In this document: piece after piece, positions 55,611-64,000 of the stretch | Layout of the letters: the number at the start of each line of letters is the position of its first letter | Numbering within the stretch: position 1 is the first letter of the stretch | Source of the DNA: Tessaracoccus aquimaris | GTDB taxonomy: Bacteria; Actinomycetota; Actinomycetes; Propionibacteriales; Propionibacteriaceae | Length of the DNA stretch: 64,000 nucleotides | Direction: 5' to 3' | Assembly: GCF_001997345.1 (NCBI RefSeq) | Contig: NZ_CP019606.1 | Location: forward strand, 2,852,001 to 2,916,000 | Notes under the pieces: generated by a model | Databases searched by the model: none | What the model saw: the letters and a program-made list of their open reading frames with translations, nothing else | Told to the model about the DNA's origin: nothing | Made by a program: the position numbers and the translations under genes

Positions 55611-56624
55611 ATGACGACCCCAGCAGCACTCGAGACCCCCGTCGCGGCCACCCCGCCCGCGCCGAAGGGGCAGACCTTCGGCGCGAAGCTGGCCTCCGCC
55701 TTCGCGATGTTCCGCAACGGCAAGTCGATCGCGGGCCTGGTGATCCTCGGCTTCTTCGTGCTGATCGCGATCTTCGCCGAGTTCCTGGCGCCCTACTCGC
55801 CGACGGCCGTCAACCCCAAGTTGCGGCTGAAGCCGCCGTCGGCAGAGCATTGGCTCGGCACGACGCACCTCGGTGAGGACGTCCTCAGCCAGGTCATCTT
55901 CGGCACCCGCGGCGTCATCGTCGTCGGCTTCCTCGCGGCGGCCATCGCAACGGTCATCGCGATCACCGTGGGCGTCATCTCCGGCTACATCAGCGGTTGG
56001 AAGAGCGAGGCGCTCTCGGCGCTGACCAACGTGTTCCTCGTCATCCCCGGCCTGCCGCTGATCATCATCGTGGCATCGATGTTCGAGGACCCGCCGCTGT
56101 GGATCGTCGCCGCGGTGCTCGGCATCATCGGATGGGCCTGGGGCGCTCGGGTGCTCCGCGCCCAGACGATGTCGCTACGCAACCGCGACTTCGTGCAGGC
56201 CGCGCGCGCCAACGGCGAGCCGCTGCGTCGGATCATCGCCGTCGAGATGCTGCCGAACCTGATGGCGCTGATCGCCGCCAGCTTCGTCGGCACCGTGACC
56301 GCCGCGATCCTGAGCCTGACGACGCTTTCCTACATCGGCGTCATCCCGGTGACGACCTACAACTGGGGAACCATCCTCAACTGGGCCTCCGCGCAGGGCG
56401 CGTTCAGGCAGAACCAGTGGTGGTGGTACCTCCCTCCGGGCCTGTGCATCGCCGCGATCGGCGTCGCCCTCTCCCTGATCAACTTCGGCATCGATGAGTA
56501 CGTCAACCCGCGCCTGCGCTCCGCAGGTGAGCGGGCCCGGGCGCTGCGCAAGCAGGGCATCGACGCCAACTCCGCCGTCACGACCGTCCGCCCCGCGGCA
56601 CTGAAGAAGGAAGACAAGCAGTGA
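55611..56624 (+). CDS. ABC transporter permease (DppC-like)
   Basis: 337 residues: an N-terminal OppC_N segment (FRNGKSIAGLVILGFFVLIAIFAEFLAPYSPTAVNP), WLGTTHLGEDVLSQVIFGTRG and the coupling loop AARANGEPLRRIIAVEMLPNLM. Three bases after the previous stop; its own stop overlaps the GH3 start (GTGA). Confidence 0.93.
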   Translation: MTTPAALETPVAATPPAPKGQTFGAKLASAFAMFRNGKSIAGLVILGFFVLIAIFAEFLAPYSPTAVNPKLRLKPPSAEHWLGTTHLGEDVLSQVIFGTRGVIVVGFLAAAIATVIAITVGVISGYISGWKSEALSALTNVFLVIPGLPLIIIVASMFEDPPLWIVAAVLGIIGWAWGARVLRAQTMSLRNRDFVQAARANGEPLRRIIAVEMLPNLMALIAASFVGTVTAAILSLTTLSYIGVIPVTTYNWGTILNWASAQGAFRQNQWWWYLPPGLCIAAIGVALSLINFGIDEYVNPRLRSAGERARALRKQGIDANSAVTTVRPAALKKEDKQ

Positions 56625-58908
56625 CAACCCAGCACGTCGAGACCTACCTCGACGCCTCCCGCCCCGCCGCTGAGCGCGTGGCCGACCTCCTCTCCCGGAT
56701 GACCGTCGAGGAGAAGGTCGGGCAGATGATGCAACTCGACGCCCGCGACGACCTCGACCAGTTGGTGCTCGAGCGCCACGTCGGCTCGATCCTGCACACC
56801 TCCCCCGAGCGGGTGCTGAGGGCACACGAGCTGACGGGGCGGACGCGGCTGCGGATCCCGCTGCTGGTCGGCGAGGACTGCATCCACGGCCACTCGTTCT
56901 GGGAGGGCGCCACGATCTTCCCGACCCAGCTCGGAATGGCCGCCTCCTGGTCGCCCGAACTGGTGGAGCGCGTCGCGCGCGTGACGGCCGTCGAGGTCGC
57001 CGCCACCGGCATCCACTGGACCTTCTCCCCCGTGCTGTGCATCACGCGCGACCTGCGCTGGGGCCGCGTCGACGAGACGTTCGGTGAGGATCCGTTCCTG
57101 ATCGGCGAACTCGCCTCCGCGATGGTGCGCGGCTACCAGGGCGACGGGCTGGCAGACGAGCGCGCGATCCTGGCGACCGCGAAGCACTTCGCCGGCTACT
57201 CGGAGACCCAGGGCGGGCGCGACGCGAGCGAGGCCGACCTGTCGCGCCGCAAGCTCCGGTCCTGGTTCCTGCCTCCCTTCGAGCGGGTCGCCCGCGAGGG
57301 CACCGGCACGTTCATGCTCGGCTACCAGAGCACCGACGGCGTTCCGATCACCGTCAACGACTGGCTGCTCACCGACGTGCTGCGCGGCGAGTGGGGATAC
57401 ACCGGAATGTTGATCACCGACTGGGACAACGTCGGCCGGATGGTGTGGGAGCAGCAGGTGCAGCCCGACTACGCGCACGCCTCCGCCGCCGCGGTCAAGG
57501 CGGGCAACGACATGATCATGACGACGCCCGGCTTCTACCAGGGGGCCCTCGACGCGATCGACCAGGGCCTGCTGCGCGAGTCCGACCTGGACCGCGCGGT
57601 CGCCCGGGTGCTGCGGGTCAAGTTCGACCTCGGCCTGTTCGAGAACCCGCGTCGGCCTGACGCGGAGCGCATCGCCGCCGAGATCGCCACACCGGAACAC
57701 GAGGCGGTCAACGTGGAGGTGACGCGCCGCTCGATCGTGCTGCTGAGCAACGACGGCGTGCTCCCCTGACGGCGTCCGCGGACCGGGACGACACGGGTCG
57801 CGCCGTGGGCGGTGAGCCGCGTCGCGTCGCGGTGGTCGGCCCGCTCGCCGACGAGGCGCAGATCCAACTCGGCGACTGGGCGGGCAATTCCGGCCAGGCC
57901 GGCTGGCTGCCCGACGGTCATCCGCGCGACATGATCACCACCGTCCTCGACGGCCTCCGCGGCCTCGCCCCGTCCGGCTGGGCGGTCGGCCACGCTCGCG
58001 GCGCCGACATCCTGACCCTCGCGGAGCACCCCGAGGGGTCGCACTTCCCGGACGGGCAGCCGCGCCCGCCGGTTATCCTGGCCGCCGAGACCGACCAGGC
58101 CCAACTCGACGAGGCGGTCGCGCTGGCACGCGAGTCCGACTACGTGGTGGCCGTGGTCGGCGACCGGATCGAACTGGTCGGCGAGGGTCGCTCGACGGCG
58201 ACGCTCGAGTTGATCGGCAGCCAGATCGCGATGCTCGACGCGCTCGCCGCAACCGGGACTCCGATGATCGTGGTGCTGATGGCCTCCAAGCCGCTGGTGC
58301 TGCCTCCGTCGGCCAGGAACGCCGCAGCGGTGATCTGGGCGGCCTCGCCGGGCATGAAGGGCGGGCAGGCGGTCGCCGAGATCGTGCTCGGCCTCGTCGA
58401 GCCGAGCGGCAGGCTTCCCGTGTCGTTCGCGCTGCACGTCGGCCAGCAGCCGAGCTACTACAACCAGATCCGCGGCCAGCACGGCGACCGGTACGCCGAC
58501 CTGACGCAGGCCCCGGCCTGGCCATTCGGTCACGGCCTGTCGTACTCGAGCGTCGAGTACGCGGAACTGACGGTGGAGACCGAGTCGCTGACGCCGTCGG
58601 ACGTGGTGCGGGGTCACGTGCGCGTCACGAACACGGGCACCCGTCCCGTGCTGGAGACGGTGCAGGTCTACGTCAGCGACACGGTCACGTCGGTGAGTTG
58701 GGCGGACCAGGAGTTGAAGGCCTACCGACAGGTCGAGTTGGCCCCAGGCGAGTCTCGGGTCGTCGACCTTGACCTGCCGGTCTCCGACTGCACGATCGTC
58801 GACGCGGAGGGTCGCCGGATCGTCGAGCCGGGCGCTTTCGAGTTGCGGGTCGGCCCGTCGAGCGACCGTTCCCGCCTGTTGAGGGCAAGCTTCACGGTCA
58901 CGAACTGA
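56621..58908 (+). pseudogene. GH3 beta-glycosidase, one apparent frameshift
   Basis: Cytoplasmic glycosidase, probably beta-glucosidase or beta-xylosidase, to split imported oligosaccharide. First part: TIM barrel with KHFAGYS and nucleophile ITDWDN (D267). The frame stops at 57769 just after LLSNDGVLP. The family motif there is LL(K/S)NDGxLPL, and adding one C to CCCC at 57763-57766 gives NDGVLPLTAS and continues into the second GH3 domain and the C-terminal fibronectin-like domain (58520-58908). The joined protein is 762 residues. Probably intact in the organism. Confidence 0.87.
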
Positions 58909-58930
58909 GGCGACCGGGGAGGGTCGAGAA

Positions 58931-58966
58931 CGGGTCGGGGAGCGCCGAGGGGCGCTCCCCGGCCCG
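58931..58966 (+). terminator. Hairpin terminator of the importer/GH3 operon
   Basis: 16-bp stem with one G-U pair (core GGGGAGCGCC / GGCGCTCCCC) and a GAGG loop, 22 bp after the stop. Confidence 0.8.
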
Positions 58967-58970
58967 CGCT

Positions 58971-59690
58971 GGTTGAGCCGCGCCAAGGCGCGCAGCGCCG
59001 CAAACGCCCGCCGACCACGGGTTGAGCCGCGCCACCGCCGGTTGAGCCGCGCAAAGGCCCGCAGCGCCGCAGCGCGCGTCGAAACCAACCGCACCAGCGC
59101 AGAGACCCGACCAAGAGCGAGCATCAGCGGTATTCGCGACCTCCAAGATGCCAGGCAGCAGACCTCAGAACTGCGGACACCTCACGAGGTTTCGACCGAT
59201 GCCAGCCGCTCCGCGCCTGCCATGGCTCAACCAACGGGGGTTTCGACCGATGCCAGCCGCTCCGCGCCTGCCATGGCTCGACCAGCAAGACCGTTCCCTG
59301 AGCAGGGCGCCCCGCGCCCGTGTCGAAGGGTCCGAAACCCCGAGGCGATCGGAGGCTTCGACAAGCTCAGCCAACGGAGACCGACCCCCGAGCAGGGCAC
59401 CCCGGCTCCGCTGGTTGAGCCGCGCCACCGCCGGTTGAGCCGCGCAAAGGCGCGCAGCGCCGCAGCGCCCGCCGACCATGGGTTGAGCCGCGCAAAGGCG
59501 CGCAGCGCCGCAGCGCGTGTCGAAACCAACCGCACCAGCGCAGAGACCCGGCCAAGAGACGACATTCAGCGACAGACGTGACCTCCAAGACGCCAGGCAG
59601 CGGACATCAGAACTGCGGACACCTCACGAGGTTTCGACCGATGCCAGCCGCTCCGCGCCTGCCATGGCTCAACCAACGGGGTGGCGTCGA
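58971..59690. repeat. Repeat cluster R7
   Basis: Six or more forward modules GGTTGAGCCGCGC(C/A)AAGGC ... GTCGAAACC, some cut to GGTTGAGCCGCGCCACCGCC (two copies). Three inverted modules GTTTCGACCGATGCCAGCCG ... CATGGCTC(A/G)ACC (near 59189, 59240, 59632). One CCCTGAGCAGGG module near 59296 and one GCTTCGACAAGCTCAGCCAACG near 59356. A spacer block with GCGCAGAGACCCG...CCAAGA and CCAGGCAG occurs twice (about 59095-59185 and 59535-59630). Confidence 0.82.
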
Positions 59691-59750
59691 CCTAAGCGTC
59701 CGGGGAGTTGCCCCCTCCCGCCAATACGATGACGAAAGGAAGGGGCTCCC

Positions 59751-60050
59751 ATGAGTGATTTCGCCGTCGAATACGGGGTACTGGCCGACTACGGGACGAC
59801 CATGGGTGCGCGCACCCAGGAGGCGAGCCAGGTGTTCTCCTCCGCGCGGGTCGACTCCCCCAACACCGCGATGGGCGGCGGCATGGCCGCCTTCGCGGCA
59901 CGCGCACTGCAGGGCCGCTACGAGGCGGCCACCCGCCGCGTCACGCAGCACCTGGGCGAGCATCCCTCCAAGCTGGTCGAATCGGCCAACAACTACCGCG
60001 ACGCCGAGGACACCGGCGTCGGCCAGATCCGCGAGATGTTCGGAGGCTGA
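59751..60050 (+). CDS. Small helical protein, possible WXG100/EspC-like partner
   Basis: 99 residues, no signal peptide, predicted two-helix length (VLADYGTTMGARTQEASQVFSSARVD...RALQGRYEAATRRVTQHLGEHPSKLVESANNYRDAEDTGVGQIREMFGG). The size, first position and lack of a signal fit a type VII export partner of the next protein. There is no clear WxG turn, but a Gly-rich MGGGM lies near the middle. AAGGAAGGGG precedes the ATG; the -10 is probably TACGAT (59725-59730). Confidence 0.7.
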   Translation: MSDFAVEYGVLADYGTTMGARTQEASQVFSSARVDSPNTAMGGGMAAFAARALQGRYEAATRRVTQHLGEHPSKLVESANNYRDAEDTGVGQIREMFGG

Positions 60051-60052
60051 CG

Positions 60053-61630
60053 ATGGCGGGATGGGGAGACGGGCTGCGCTGGGACGCCGGCCCTATGGAG
60101 GCAGAGGCGTCAACGAACCGGCAGCGGGTCGCGACTCTCCAGGCGCAACACCAGGGTGTGCTCGCCATGCGTCCACCCGTCTGGTTCGGCAAGGCCGCCG
60201 ACCGGTCACGGCAGGACTTCCGCCTGATGCTGCACCGCTGGGCCGAACTGGCCGACCTGCTCGGCCAGCAGGCCGAGATCGTCTCGGACGCAGCCGCAGA
60301 ACTGCGTCGACTCCAGGCCGACCAGCGCGACCTGCAGCGCAACGCCGTGTCCAAGCGGTTCTCGATCGGCGACTCCGGCTGGGTGTCGTCGACCGCGTCG
60401 TTCCCCGCAAGCCTCGACCCGCGGCGCGCCTGGTGGTGGAGCGAACTCAGCGGCGCCGTCGTCAGCATCGTGCTGCGCCTCAACGGATTCGACGGCAGGA
60501 CCGCATTCGCGCTCGGCAAACTGGTCGTCAACGACCTGCTCGACGGCGCGCAGCAGACCGCGATCGACTGGACCAACTCCGGCTTCGCGGGCGCGCAGGA
60601 CCTGCTGAGCGGTGCCAACCAGTGGATGGTCGACGCGGCCGAGGTGCTGTGGCCAGACGCCGTCGGCCCCCTACAGGCCTGGCAGCGCGCGTCGAACGGC
60701 TTCATGGACGAGGCGGGCAGGCAGCCACGCTGGCTGCAGGAGATGCTCTACACCGGCAAGCTTCCGGCCCCCGCCGAGGTGCTCGGCCAGGGGTTGTATC
60801 TGGGGATGCACGGCATCGGCGACCTGACGGGAACCCAGTTCTTCGACGACGGCTCGCCGTACGTGCCGACGCTGCGCGGCACCGAGCAGATCAACGGCCC
60901 CGCGTCGGTAACAGACCTGGTCGCCAACCTCGATCGCCCCTACGACACCCGCGGACCGGACGACTCCGATCGCACCGACCGCCCCGCCGTCGAGGTCTCC
61001 GTCATCGAGGGCCACCCGCCCCGCTTCATCGTCAACGTGCCGGGCACCACCATCGGTATGGGAAGCATCAACGGCTGGACGGGCGACATCGAGGGCACCG
61101 ACTGGCCCGCCGATGCCAAGGCCGTCGGCTACGGCGACTCCGCCGTCACGCAGTCCACCAAGGCCGCCATCGACATGGCGATCCGCGAGTACGAGTCGAC
61201 GCACGGGCCGATCGAGCGCCCCAACATCCTGCTGACCGGCCACTCGCAGGGCGGCATCATCGCCGCTAACATCGCGGCCGACCCAGCGTTCACCGCGAGA
61301 TACCAGGTCGACGGGGTGGTCTCGGCGGGCTCGCCCATCAACACGATCCCGATCAACCCTGACGTGCCCGTCCTGAACTTCCACCACACCACCGACGTGG
61401 TCCCGAAGCTCGACCTGGGCGGCGTCCACGACCAGCCCAACGTCACCGAGGTGCACCTGCCGCGGTGGACCGACCCGGGCACGGCGCACGGGGTGCCGAC
61501 CTACGCCACCGACGTCGCCACCCACAGCCAGGGCAACGCCGACATCCAGCGCTTCAACGACCTGCTTGCGCCGTACCTGACCGGCCAGGGCAACGTCGTC
61601 ACGTACCAGTACGACATCGGCCGGCAATGA
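60053..61630 (+). CDS. WXG-like N-terminus fused to a lipase-type alpha/beta hydrolase
   Basis: 525 residues, no signal peptide. About 1-100 is helical with a W44-F45-G46 turn between helices, as in WXG100/LXG targeting domains. The middle region (about 130-300) is Trp-rich. The C-terminal part (about 315-525) is an alpha/beta hydrolase: RFIVNVPGTTIG, nucleophile GHSQGG (S398), acid in HHTTDVVPK and His in VATHSQGN. I infer a type VII secreted lipase or esterase. It sits 2 nt after the small helical gene and overlaps the lipoprotein gene (ATGA), so the three are coupled. Confidence 0.75.
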   Translation: MAGWGDGLRWDAGPMEAEASTNRQRVATLQAQHQGVLAMRPPVWFGKAADRSRQDFRLMLHRWAELADLLGQQAEIVSDAAAELRRLQADQRDLQRNAVSKRFSIGDSGWVSSTASFPASLDPRRAWWWSELSGAVVSIVLRLNGFDGRTAFALGKLVVNDLLDGAQQTAIDWTNSGFAGAQDLLSGANQWMVDAAEVLWPDAVGPLQAWQRASNGFMDEAGRQPRWLQEMLYTGKLPAPAEVLGQGLYLGMHGIGDLTGTQFFDDGSPYVPTLRGTEQINGPASVTDLVANLDRPYDTRGPDDSDRTDRPAVEVSVIEGHPPRFIVNVPGTTIGMGSINGWTGDIEGTDWPADAKAVGYGDSAVTQSTKAAIDMAIREYESTHGPIERPNILLTGHSQGGIIAANIAADPAFTARYQVDGVVSAGSPINTIPINPDVPVLNFHHTTDVVPKLDLGGVHDQPNVTEVHLPRWTDPGTAHGVPTYATDVATHSQGNADIQRFNDLLAPYLTGQGNVVTYQYDIGRQ

Positions 61631-62049
61631 GGCCGCGTATCCTCGCGACCATGGGTGTTCTGACCGGCCTGCTCACGCTGATCGGCTGCGCGCCGGAGGC
61701 GCTGGAGGACAGGCAGACCTGGGAGGCCGGGGTGGCCTCGGCCGCCGCCACGGTTCCTGGCGTCGACGCGGTTGAGGCGTCCTACGACGTCACCGGCGGG
61801 ATGAGCGAGCGGCGAACCATGCTGGTCACCGCCAACGTCGAGGCGACCTCGACGCCCGAACTGACGCCGCTGGTCGACGCCATCGAGGAGGCCGTCGCGC
61901 CTGCCGTCGTGGGGCTGCCGGTGAAGGGGGCGACGCTGCGGATCAAGATCACAGGGCTGCCCTCGGCGGAGGGCGCGGGGAAGCCCACCGAGGCGCGCAG
62001 TATCCTGCTCGACGACCTGGCAACCAAGTACGACCTGCCCCGAGGATAA
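61627..62049 (+). CDS. Small lipoprotein, candidate immunity or anchor protein
   Basis: 140 residues. Signal peptide MRPRILATMGVLTGLLTLIGC with lipobox (C21), then an alpha/beta domain with VEASYDVTGGMSERRTMLVTANVEATSTPELTPLVDAIEEA. No family recognised. Its start overlaps the lipase stop by 4 bp. By analogy with Staphylococcus TslA/TilA, where a lipoprotein neutralises a type VII lipase, it could be an immunity protein; this is inference. Confidence 0.7.
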   Translation: MRPRILATMGVLTGLLTLIGCAPEALEDRQTWEAGVASAAATVPGVDAVEASYDVTGGMSERRTMLVTANVEATSTPELTPLVDAIEEAVAPAVVGLPVKGATLRIKITGLPSAEGAGKPTEARSILLDDLATKYDLPRG

Positions 62050-62051
62050 GA

Positions 62052-62780
62052 ATGATCGAACTGCCCGACAGCCCCCTGCTGCTCGGCGTGATGCCGATGC
62101 TCGCCTGGGAACAGGCCAAGGACCGCTACCGCACCGGCGGTGCGCCGGACGAGGACCAGGCGGTCTTCCAGCAGGCGGCGGGTCTCTACCTGGAGGACGG
62201 CTCGCTGGAGCCTCGCTGGGCGGAGGCGTTGGGCGTGGCCGTCACCGCGAAGGCGGGCTTCGTGCTGGTGGCGACCATGGGTGACGTCGTGTTCCTCAGC
62301 ACCGCGCACCTCGCGCCCGATCGGACGGTGGTCGCCCGCTCGCGCGCCGTCTCGGAGAACGGGCAGTTGACGAAGATGGAACCGGTGGTCGAGGTCACCC
62401 TCGCGCCCGCCGACCAGACGTGGGACTCGCTGGCACGGGTGCTCCCGCCTGCGCTCGCTGCGGGTCCGCGGGTCGGCGAGCGTCGCCCGGTCGCCCGGCC
62501 CGACGTCACTCCCCCGTCCGGCGTCGGCTCGACGATGGAGAGCATCGCCGCCTGGGACGGCGCACCCGAGGAACTGCGCCGCTCGGCCGAGGCTGCCCTG
62601 TCGCCCGACGCGACGCTGACGCTGACGTGGGGAGGGCCTGGAGTCGAGGGCCCGAACACACTGATGTGGTTCTGTCGCGGCGAGGAGATCTACCGCGTCG
62701 ACCGCGAGCATTGGGACGCCGTCGAACCGGGCGACCTGGCAGCCGAACTCGTCGTCCTGGCCGCCGACCTGCGCGGCTGA
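62052..62780 (+). CDS. Hypothetical protein, possibly EspG-like chaperone
   Basis: 242 residues, soluble, no signal peptide. The mixed alpha/beta pattern (GVAVTAKAGFVLVATMGDVVFLSTAHLAPDRTVVARSRAV ... ATLTLTWGGPGVEGPNTLMWFCRGEEIYRV) loosely recalls EspG, the chaperone of type VII substrates, but I cannot confirm it. Fourth gene of the cassette, 2 nt after the lipoprotein stop. Confidence 0.55.
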   Translation: MIELPDSPLLLGVMPMLAWEQAKDRYRTGGAPDEDQAVFQQAAGLYLEDGSLEPRWAEALGVAVTAKAGFVLVATMGDVVFLSTAHLAPDRTVVARSRAVSENGQLTKMEPVVEVTLAPADQTWDSLARVLPPALAAGPRVGERRPVARPDVTPPSGVGSTMESIAAWDGAPEELRRSAEAALSPDATLTLTWGGPGVEGPNTLMWFCRGEEIYRVDREHWDAVEPGDLAAELVVLAADLRG

Positions 62781-62788
62781 CCGCCCGG

Positions 62789-63349
62789 TCAGCGCGCCAT
62801 CAACGCGTCCATCGCGACGCCCAGGCAGGCCGCGACCCGGTAGTCGACCCGGCTGTCCGGCACCGTCACGGTGTACTTGTCGCGCAGCGCGAACTGGCGC
62901 TCGATGCGGAGCAGTTGGTTGCCCTGGTCATCGTCGTAGACGAAGTGGATCGGCAGGAACGGGAAGTCGAGGAAGCGTCGCAGGATCGCGACCACCTGGT
63001 TCTCCTCCTGCCCCTTCCCCTCGTAGCCGGGTCCGCTGAGCAGGAACGTCGAGCGCAGCAGCGACGCCCCGAAGTCCTTCTTGAAGTAGCCGATCGGCTG
63101 GCCACCGCCGTCGGTGATGTCGTAGCCGGAGTTGAGGTCCATCACCTTGCGTGCCTTGAAACCGAACAGGGGCTGGGTGCGCGCCTCGTCGGCGTAGAAC
63201 GTCACCTGTTCCTTGAGCGCCATCCGCTTCTGCTGCGCGAGCGCGATCAGGGCACCCTCCGTGCCGTCGGGGTTAGCGACGCGGATCTCGTAGCGGTTCA
63301 CCATCATGGTGATGCGCTGCTTGATGTAGAACTTCGGATAGTGCTGCAC
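62789..63349 (-). CDS. LURP-one/Tubby-C-like family protein
   Basis: 186 residues. YEIRVANPDGTEGALIALAQQKRMALKEQVTFYADEARTQPLFGFKARKVMDLNSGYDITDGGGQPIGYFKKDFGASLLRSTFLL is the beta-barrel pattern of the LURP-one-related/Tubby-C fold, often a lipid scramblase relative; its function in bacteria is unknown. The GTG start follows AGAGGAG; a longer open frame runs upstream without a site. Convergent with the lipase cassette. Confidence 0.72.
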   Translation of the reverse strand: MQHYPKFYIKQRITMMVNRYEIRVANPDGTEGALIALAQQKRMALKEQVTFYADEARTQPLFGFKARKVMDLNSGYDITDGGGQPIGYFKKDFGASLLRSTFLLSGPGYEGKGQEENQVVAILRRFLDFPFLPIHFVYDDDQGNQLLRIERQFALRDKYTVTVPDSRVDYRVAACLGVAMDALMAR

Positions 63350-63408
63350 GGATGCTCCTCTTGAGATGGACGGCCCGAAGGCGCGGATCAACGTAGCAAA
63401 CCCCCAGG

Positions 63409-64000
63409 TCAGGGGCCGGTCTGCTCGTCGCGCGTCTTCCGCCGGCCCCGTAGGCTCGCCTTGAACGGGCCGACAAGGCGGGGCCCTGCGAGTCTCGTCT
63501 CCAGGCGGCGCGCCTCGCGCTTCAACGGCTGCGCGACCCATTCACCCAGGATGACACCGGAGGCGAGCGCGATGGCGACCGAGGCCGCCGTCATCATCGC
63601 CAGCAGTCCGGCGGCGGTGCTCGCCTCGGTGCCCTGCGTCAGCAGCGACAGGCCGCGGTAGATCGCAAGGCCGGGCAGCAGCGGGACGATCGCGGGGACC
63701 ACGATCACCAGCGGCGGCACCTTCACCCTGCCCGCCACCGCGTAGGCGACCAGGCCGATGGCGAGCGCCGCGGCGCCGGCTCCCCATGGTCGCGCCAGGC
63801 CGAAGTTCGCGATCACGCGGTCCAGGCAGGCGGCGACCAGCGCGATGGCCGCGATCGGCGCGACGACCCGCCACGGGGCGTAGACGGCGACGGCGAAGGC
63901 CGCCGCGCAGGCGGCCGCGCCCAGCGCGAGGACAGGCATCTCCTCCCAGCCCGTGCGACCCGGTTCGAGATGGCCGATCTCCTGCCCAAGCAGCCCCGCG
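63409..64000 (-). CDS. Threonine/serine exporter (ThrE family), C-terminal part
   Basis: The gene runs in from beyond the window; the frame is open to the edge. The visible part, about 197 residues, has five membrane helices, with VPPLVIVVPAIVPLLPGLAIYRGL typical of the ThrE_2 half, and a basic C-terminal tail. It would export small amino acids using the proton gradient. The catalytic-like N-terminal half is outside the window. Confidence 0.85.
   Translation of the reverse strand, partial: AGLLGQEIGHLEPGRTGWEEMPVLALGAAACAAAFAVAVYAPWRVVAPIAAIALVAACLDRVIANFGLARPWGAGAAALAIGLVAYAVAGRVKVPPLVIVVPAIVPLLPGLAIYRGLSLLTQGTEASTAAGLLAMMTAASVAIALASGVILGEWVAQPLKREARRLETRLAGPRLVGPFKASLRGRRKTRDEQTGP

Noticed and set aside
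16209..59690. Repeat clusters considered as insertion-sequence remnants.
   Set aside because: No transposase fragment, no target duplications and no unit boundaries typical of an IS. The units are short palindromic modules.

Overview
The window is 64 kb of very GC-rich DNA, densely coded in short operons on both strands. It looks like a chromosome segment of a free-living actinobacterium, plausibly Propionibacteriales. Supporting signs are a fused CtaG/CopD with a BlaI/M56 pair, an LpqC-type lipoprotein, PIG-V-like and LtrA proteins, sugar importers without their own ATPase, and many leaderless promoters (TAGNNT-like -10 boxes 6-7 nt before the start codon). The genus is inference. I see no rRNA, tRNA, CRISPR array, transposase or prophage gene.

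Region by region. 1-940: end of a histidine kinase and its LuxR-type response regulator. 1071-9590: a copper / cytochrome-oxidase-assembly cluster (CopA, CtaG-CopD, DUF5134, YcnI, CopC-CopD) closed by M56 peptidase and BlaI genes; three similar dyads suggest that BlaI controls both ends. 9.7-19.6 kb: small regulators and enzymes, including a DUF2975-XRE pair, a 3-ketosteroid dehydrogenase with divergent TetR, a cytosine-deaminase-like amidohydrolase, and a MarR gene divergent from an LpqC-like esterase. 19.7-30.6 kb: fhs, Pr6Pr and LtrA membrane proteins, VOC plus HxlR, an AlkD-like protein, a DMP19 protein, TSUP, a second flavoprotein and YciI. 30.7-38.1 kb: a GH92 mannosidase with an unusual catalytic motif, an S9 peptidase and a proline-iminopeptidase-like hydrolase. 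38.4-44.1 kb: a DEAD-box helicase, a hydrolase-TetR pair and a two-part membrane glycosyltransferase. 44.4-49.2 kb: an arabinoside uptake operon (binding protein, two permeases, GH51). 50.2-58.9 kb: TetR, a five-gene peptide/oligosaccharide-type ABC importer and a GH3 glycosidase. 59.7-62.8 kb: a four-gene cassette (small helical protein, WXG-lipase fusion, lipoprotein, possible chaperone) that resembles a type VII secreted lipase effector with its partners. The window ends in a LURP-one-like protein and part of a ThrE exporter.

Two repeat families occupy the gaps. One is an 80-bp near-palindrome that occurs five times, always just 3' of a gene. The other is a modular family with shared ends (GTTGAGCC...GTCGAAAC) and exchangeable inner hairpins; it forms seven clusters of 0.4-1.1 kb and supplies the stop codon of two genes. 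Five genes carry in total seven frameshifts, and each is repaired by adding one G or C to an existing G/C run, so I read these as probable sequencing errors rather than decay.
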